Below are positions 59,768-64,000 of a stretch of DNA of 64,000 bases, in pieces (the stretch's first letter is position 1; every line of letters starts with the position of its first letter). Both the position numbers and the translations under genes were made by a program. The stretch comes from UBA2334 sp964396895 (lineage in GTDB: Bacteria; Pseudomonadota; Gammaproteobacteria; Burkholderiales; Burkholderiaceae_C): contig CAYNGJ010000003.1 of assembly GCA_964396895.1 (NCBI GenBank), positions 1 through 64,000 of the forward strand, read 5' to 3'. The notes below the pieces were generated by a model. The model searched no databases. It saw only the letters and a list, made by a program, of their open reading frames with translations, and had not been told where the DNA came from.

Positions 59768-60440
59768 ATGCCTTTGCAACGCCAACACATCCACCACCGC
59801 ATTTATCCGCTGCGCGCCTTTGGCATGGCCTTGGGTGGGTTGTCGGTGGCTGCGGTGTTGCATGAGCAGGGCGCAGCGTGGCCCTTGTGGCTGTGGGCCA
59901 CGCTGACCTGCCTGGTCTGGCCGCACCTGGCCTACCTGCACGCCCGTTGGGCAAGGGACCACCACCGGGCAGAAACCCGCAACCTGTTGTTGGACTCGGT
60001 GATTGCGGGCGCCTGGGTGCCTTTGCTGCATTTTTGCCTGCTGCCGTCCGTGGTGCTGGTCATGGTCAGCACATTCGACAAACTCAGCAGCGGCATCCGC
60101 CGGCTGTGGCTGCGGTCATTGCCCGGCATGGTGGGAGCGGCGGTGTTGCTGACGCTTCAAAGCCATCAACGACCAGCATGGCCACACCGTGGGGGATGAA
60201 GTCATCCGTGCCGTGGGTCTGGTGCTGCGCCAGAGCCTGCGGCCCACCGACAGGGCGGGCCGCTATGGCGGGGATGAGTTTGCGGTGTTGTGTCCCGGGG
60301 CTGACCTGGCGGAAGCCCACGCCATCGCCCAACGCGTTTGTGATGGCACCGCCGCGCTCTACAGCGCCAAGCGCGCGGGACGCAACCGGGTGGCCTCCTC
60401 GCACGAGGACGAAGAAGCGCCCCGCGCCGTGCCCGCCGCC
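59768..60440 (+). pseudogene. MASE2-GGDEF diguanylate cyclase with internal deletions
   Basis: The intact gene would encode a membrane diguanylate cyclase. From ATG 59768 the frame reads the MASE2 sensor (RAFGMALGGLSVAAVLHEQG, WPHLAYLHARWARDHHRAE, LPSVVLVMVSTFDKL). Near 60150 it stops matching, and the next frame reads FKAINDQHGHTVGDE and the signature RYGGDEF, then breaks again, jumping to TAALYSAKRAGRNRV. The first break lacks the MASE2 end and the start of GGDEF and shifts frame; the second removes about 40 residues of the catalytic domain. It cannot make a functional enzyme. The end of the remnant is uncertain. Confidence 0.85.
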
Positions 60441-60459
60441 GTCGCGGCAGCCATTGCCG

Positions 60460-60675
60460 TCAGAATCGGTGGCGCACACCCACTTGCAGGCCGTTCGACT
60501 GGCGACCCGCCACGGGGCTGTTGAAGCCCAGGGCCGCGTCTGCGCCGTTGGAGACGGTGGTCAGATGGGCGTACAGCGCGGTGCGCTTGGACAGGTTCTG
60601 GCTCTGGGTGCCTTTGTCTTCTTGGTCGTGGTAGCCGGTGAGCTTGACGCCACCCACCTCATGGCCCCCCACCAG
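60460..60675 (-). pseudogene. Gram-negative porin, 3' remnant
   Basis: Only the last 70 or so residues of a betaproteobacterial general porin remain: GVKLTGYHDQEDKG, NLSKRTALYAHLTTV and the final LQVGVRHRF, with the terminal Phe needed for outer-membrane insertion. The signal sequence and most strands are missing. The remnant lies end to end with the degraded cyclase gene and just downstream of the tctA stop. The exact left limit of the homology is a guess. Confidence 0.75.
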
Positions 60676-60695
60676 CAACGCGGTGAGGGGTTGGC

Positions 60696-62186
60696 TCAGC
60701 TGCGGCGGTGCCAAGCCAGCAAGCGGGGTGTCAGCAGCACCAGGGCCACCACCACCAGCAGCGCCAGTGACATGGGGCGCTCCAGGAACACCCCCCAGCG
60801 GCCCTCGCCGATGGACAGGGCGTTGCGCATTTGCGCCTCGGCAATGGGGCCGAGGATCAGGCCCACGATGACGGGGGCGGTGGGGAAGTCGTAGCGGCGC
60901 ACCCCCACCCCCACCAGGGCCAGGCCCAGCATCAGGTACAGGTCAAACGCGCTCTGGCGCATGCCGTACACGCCCACGGTGGCAAAAATCAGGATACCGG
61001 CGTACAGCGGGGCTTTGGGGATTTTCAGCAGTTTTACCCACAGGCCCACCAGCGGCAGGTTGAGCACCAGCAGCATGACGTTGCCGATGTAGAGCGACGC
61101 AATGAGCGCCCACACCAGGGTGGACGATGTCTCGAACAGCTGTGGCCCGGCCTGTATGCCGTAGTTCTGCAGTGCGCTGAGCAAAATGGCAGCGGTCACC
61201 GAGGTGGGAATGCCCAGCGTCAGCAGCGGCACCAGGGTGGCCGTCACGGCCGAGTTGTTGGCGGCTTCGGGGCCCGCCACGCCTTCGATGGCGCCCACGG
61301 TGCCAAACTCTTTCTCGTGTTCGGGTGCGGCCAGCTTGCGCTCGGTGGCGTAGCTCAGGAAGGTGGGGATTTCAGAGCCCCCCGCCGGGATGCAGCCAAA
61401 CGGAAACCCGATGGCCGTGCCCCGCAGCCACGCGGGCCAGGAGCGGCGCCACTCGGTGCGGGTCATGTGCACCTTGTTCAGGGTGTTCATGCGGCTTTCG
61501 CTGCGGCCCTCGTACAGCGCGTTGTACATGGCCTCGCTCACCGCGAACAGGCCCACGGCCACCAGCACCACCTCGACGCCGTCCATGAACTCCATGACCC
61601 CGCCGGTGTAGCGCACCTGGCCCGAAATTTGGTCCATGCCCACCAGGCCCATGGCCAGGCCCAGAAACAGCGCCGTCATGCCGCGCAGCGTGCTTTCACC
61701 CAGCACCGCGCTCACGGTGGTGAAGGCCAGCAACATCAGGCAAAAGTACTCGGGGGGGCCCAGCTTGACGGCGAACTCGGCCAGCACCGGCGCAAACAGC
61801 GTGACCAGTATGGTGGCCACGGTGCCTGCCACGAACGAACCAATGGCCGAGGTGGCCAGCGCCGCGCCGGCTCGGCCGTTCTTGGCCATTTTGAAGCCCT
61901 CCAGCGCCGTCACCATGGTGCCGGTTTCGCCAGGGGTGTTGAGCAGGATGGAAGTGGTGGAGCCGCCGTACATGGCCCCGTAATAAATGCCCGCAAAAAA
62001 GATCATGGAGGCCGTGGGCTCCACCTGACCGGTGATGGGCAGCAGCATGGCCACGGTCACGGCCGGCCCCAGGCCGGGCAGCACACCAATGGCGGTGCCC
62101 AGGGCGCAGCCCACAAAGGCCCACATGAGGTTGATGGGGGTGCCGGCGGTGACGAAGCCGCCGAGCAGTTGGGACCAGATGTCCAT
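60696..62186 (-). CDS. tctA: Tripartite tricarboxylate transporter, large permease TctA
   Basis: 496 residues with about 12 helices. The family signatures VLPGLGPAVTVAMLLPIT and GIYYGAMYGGSTTSILLNTPGE are exact, and a second GFPFGCIPAGGSEIPTFLSY repeat occurs in the second half. It moves citrate-like or other carboxylates with sodium or proton coupling, with TctB and the binding protein TctC. Starts 72 nt after tctB. Confidence 0.95.
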   Translation of the reverse strand: MDIWSQLLGGFVTAGTPINLMWAFVGCALGTAIGVLPGLGPAVTVAMLLPITGQVEPTASMIFFAGIYYGAMYGGSTTSILLNTPGETGTMVTALEGFKMAKNGRAGAALATSAIGSFVAGTVATILVTLFAPVLAEFAVKLGPPEYFCLMLLAFTTVSAVLGESTLRGMTALFLGLAMGLVGMDQISGQVRYTGGVMEFMDGVEVVLVAVGLFAVSEAMYNALYEGRSESRMNTLNKVHMTRTEWRRSWPAWLRGTAIGFPFGCIPAGGSEIPTFLSYATERKLAAPEHEKEFGTVGAIEGVAGPEAANNSAVTATLVPLLTLGIPTSVTAAILLSALQNYGIQAGPQLFETSSTLVWALIASLYIGNVMLLVLNLPLVGLWVKLLKIPKAPLYAGILIFATVGVYGMRQSAFDLYLMLGLALVGVGVRRYDFPTAPVIVGLILGPIAEAQMRNALSIGEGRWGVFLERPMSLALLVVVALVLLTPRLLAWHRRS

Positions 62187-62258
62187 GGGAATCCTTGGCA
62201 GTCAAGAAAAACGGGGGGCACGCTGGCGGGTGGGCCCGCCACAGGGGATGGCCGTGGG

Positions 62259-62810
62259 TCAGAGCCAGCCGGTGGCGGTGATGGCGGGCAGGTTCACGGC
62301 CAGCAGCTGGGTGAACAGCCAGAACACCGGGGCAGCAATGGCCAGGCCAATGAGCAGGTCGCTCAGCACCCGTTGCAGGCCACCACCGGTTTGGCCCTCG
62401 GCCAGGCGCAGGCCGCGCACGGCCAGCGCAAAGCACAGGCTGCAACTCAGGATGAACCCCAGGTGGTTGATGAGGGCCGCATTGGCCACCACGCCGCCCA
62501 CCACCCAGGCCAGGGCAGGCCAGTCGCCCCGGGCCGCGCCCGAGGGTTCTGCCATGTGCCGAAAGCCGCCGGTGCGGGCCTGCCACAGCAGCAGCAGACC
62601 GCACACGGCCAGCATCACCGACACCAGCCACGGCAGAAAGTTGGGGCCCACGCCTGCATAACCGGCGTCACCCGGGATGTGGCTGGCCCCCCACATGAGC
62701 ACACCCGCCACCCCCAGAGTGGCCAGTCCAACAGCCGTTTGACCGGGCCGGTGGTCCACCGGCTCGTGATGGGGTGCGGGATCGGTGGCTGGAGGGGGTG
62801 AGATCAGCAT
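62259..62810 (-). CDS. tctB: Tripartite tricarboxylate transporter, small permease TctB
   Basis: 183 residues with four to five hydrophobic helices beginning TAVGLATLGVAGVLMWGAS. The helix WLVSVMLAVCGLLLLWQAR and the last helices fit the TctB family (DUF1468). The family is poorly conserved in sequence, so the identification leans on its place between tctC and tctA. The first 25 residues are hydrophilic. Confidence 0.9.
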   Translation of the reverse strand: MLISPPPATDPAPHHEPVDHRPGQTAVGLATLGVAGVLMWGASHIPGDAGYAGVGPNFLPWLVSVMLAVCGLLLLWQARTGGFRHMAEPSGAARGDWPALAWVVGGVVANAALINHLGFILSCSLCFALAVRGLRLAEGQTGGGLQRVLSDLLIGLAIAAPVFWLFTQLLAVNLPAITATGWL

Positions 62811-62828
62811 GGCAATGGCTTATTTTTA

Positions 62829-62877
62829 AAGATAGCAAACTGTTCAATTAATTAAAGCGCTGAAGGCGATTTTTGTT
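62829..62877 (+). repeat. Dispersed AT-rich repeat, copy I
   Basis: GATAGCAAACTGTTC, then AAAGCGCTGAAGGCGATTTTT. It lies in the 77-nt spacer between tctC and tctB, 10 nt from the tctC stop, inside the operon. Confidence 0.65.
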
Positions 62878-62887
62878 CAAAAATGCA

Positions 62888-63847
62888 TCACACCATGCCT
62901 GCGCGCACCATGGTGGCGCGCAGCGAGGCAAAGTCGGCATCCACAAAGTCTGCAAACGCCTGGCCGGTGAGCAGCGCGGGCGTCCAGTTGTTTTTGGCCA
63001 GGGCGTCTTGCCAGGCCTGGGTTTTGGTGGCTTTGGCGACCATGTCGGCCAGTGCCGCCTGCTGCGCGGGGGTGATGCCGGCGGCGCCGTACACGCCGCG
63101 CCAGTTGCCAATTTCCACGTCAATGCCCTGCTCTTTCAGCGTGGGCACGTTGATGCCGTTGAGCCGCTTGGCAGAGGTCACCGCCACGGGGCGCATTTTT
63201 CCGGACTCGATGTAGGGCTGGAACTCGCTGTAGCCGCTGCCGCCGATGCTCACGTTGCCGCCCAGGATGGCGGCGGTGGCCTCACCACCCCCACGGAACG
63301 GCACGTAGTTGATTTTGGCGGCGGGCACACCCACGGCCTGGGCGATCATGGCGGCGGCAATGTGCTCGGTGGCGCCGCGCGAACCGCCCCCCCATTTGAT
63401 GCTGCCGGGGTCCTTCTTGAGCTGCTCCACCACGTCCTTCATGGTTTTGAAAGGTGAGTTCTCGGGCAGCACAAACACGTTGTACTCGCTGGTCAGGCGG
63501 GCAATGGGCGTGACTTGCGTGACCGATACCGGGGGTTTGCCGGTGATGATGCCGCCCAGCATGACCGCGCCCATGACCATGAGGGCGTTGGGGTCGCCCT
63601 TGCTGGCGTTGAAGAACTGCGCCAGGCCAATGGCACCGGCTGCGCCCCCTTTGTTTTCGAAGGTGACGGAGCTGGCCACGCCCGCCTCGCGCAAGGCGTT
63701 GCCCAGGGCCCGGCCGGTGGTGTCCCAGCCACCGCCGGGGTTGGCGGGAATCATCATCTTCAGGTTGGCGCTGGCCCAGGCCGACAGGGGCAAAGCACCG
63801 GTGGCGGCCAGGGCGGCCATGGATTTGAGGAAGGTGTCGCGGCGCAT
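62888..63847 (-). CDS. tctC: Tripartite tricarboxylate transporter substrate-binding protein TctC
   Basis: 319 residues. Start MRRDTFLKSMAALAATGALP has AGGAGA upstream; a signal peptide is cleaved after about SAWASA. The Bug-family periplasmic domain is visible (MMIPANPGGGWDTTGRALG, ENKGGAAGAIGLAQF, YVPFRGGGEATAAILGG). The ligand is a carboxylate, identity unknown. It leads the tctCBA operon and faces a response regulator gene 129 bp away. Confidence 0.94.
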   Translation of the reverse strand: MRRDTFLKSMAALAATGALPLSAWASANLKMMIPANPGGGWDTTGRALGNALREAGVASSVTFENKGGAAGAIGLAQFFNASKGDPNALMVMGAVMLGGIITGKPPVSVTQVTPIARLTSEYNVFVLPENSPFKTMKDVVEQLKKDPGSIKWGGGSRGATEHIAAAMIAQAVGVPAAKINYVPFRGGGEATAAILGGNVSIGGSGYSEFQPYIESGKMRPVAVTSAKRLNGINVPTLKEQGIDVEIGNWRGVYGAAGITPAQQAALADMVAKATKTQAWQDALAKNNWTPALLTGQAFADFVDADFASLRATMVRAGMV

Positions 63848-63976
63848 GTGTGTGTCTCCTGTGGTCAATGGGCAAGGGTTGAATTCCAGCCTGTCATGGT
63901 CGTGCGCCACGCTGTCAGTTGGCTGTCCGGCGCATGGGTGTTTTCCCTGAGAAGGGGTCTGCCCATAATGCGGCCC

Positions 63977-64000
63977 ATGAAGCTGCTGCTGGTCGAAGAC
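63977..64000 (+). CDS. Response regulator, 5' end only (probably tctD)
   Basis: Eight codons, MKLLLVED, the start of an OmpR-type receiver with its acidic pair. Its place divergent from tctCBA matches tctD of the TctDE system that controls such transporters. The rest lies beyond the window. Confidence 0.7.

Noticed and set aside
60831..62801. 656-codon open frame antisense to tctA and tctB
   Set aside because: His/Gln/Gly-rich shadow of two well-supported genes on the other strand.

Overview
The window is GC-rich DNA from a betaproteobacterial chromosome. The family is most likely Comamonadaceae (Burkholderiales). This is inferred from the gene order tuf-tRNA-Trp-secE-nusG-rplKAJL-rpoBC, the mreBCD-mrdA and gatCAB clusters, a DUF3297 gene, a tct tripartite transporter, and a family of short AT-rich repeats of a kind I remember from that family but could not check.

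Layout. 0-12.3 kb: end of tuf, tRNA-Trp, protein export (secE), antitermination (nusG), ribosomal proteins L11, L1, L10 and L7/L12, and the beta and beta-prime subunits of RNA polymerase, closed by a strong terminator. 12.3-15.4 kb: lplT-gpx facing alr. 15.5-21.5 kb: an operon of a periplasmic adaptor, an RND pump, a small DUF2892 membrane protein and a SLAC1/TDT channel, behind a promoter overlapped by a CsoR-like palindrome. 21.6-24.4 kb: a GMC oxidoreductase and a TSUP exporter with a structured, terminator-bearing leader. 24.4-29.1 kb: cell-shape genes mreBCD-mrdA. 29.3-32.7 kb: gatCAB, with a repeat inserted in frame in gatA. 32.7-41.6 kb: pyrE and xthA divergent, a lipoprotein, an MBL hydrolase, an M48 protease, an AmpG-like permease, a two-component system and a CopD-like protein. 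41.5-45.7 kb: ilvE, a zinc-finger protein, two glycosyltransferases and an O-antigen ligase in one operon. 45.8-53.9 kb: radA, a J-domain protein, ABM, GNAT and HIT proteins, an ABC-F ATPase, a drug exporter and DUF3297.

53.9-60.7 kb is a zone of decay. It holds the 3' remnant of a tannase/feruloyl esterase gene, a MASE2-GGDEF diguanylate cyclase with two internal deletions, and the 3' remnant of a porin, around intact genes for a molybdopterin oxidoreductase and malate synthase G. 60.7-64 kb is tctCBA with the first codons of a divergent response regulator, probably tctD.

Two features stand out. First, nine copies of a degenerate 43-56 bp repeat (an ATAGC box, a variable middle, then an AAGCGCTnGAGGCATTTT box). 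Most sit at gene 3' ends; some supply stop codons or C-terminal residues, and one lies in frame inside gatA. Second, the RND/DUF2892/SLAC1 operon with its CsoR-type operator looks like a stress-efflux module, perhaps for reactive sulfur or a metal. No CRISPR array, rRNA, complete insertion sequence or prophage was seen.
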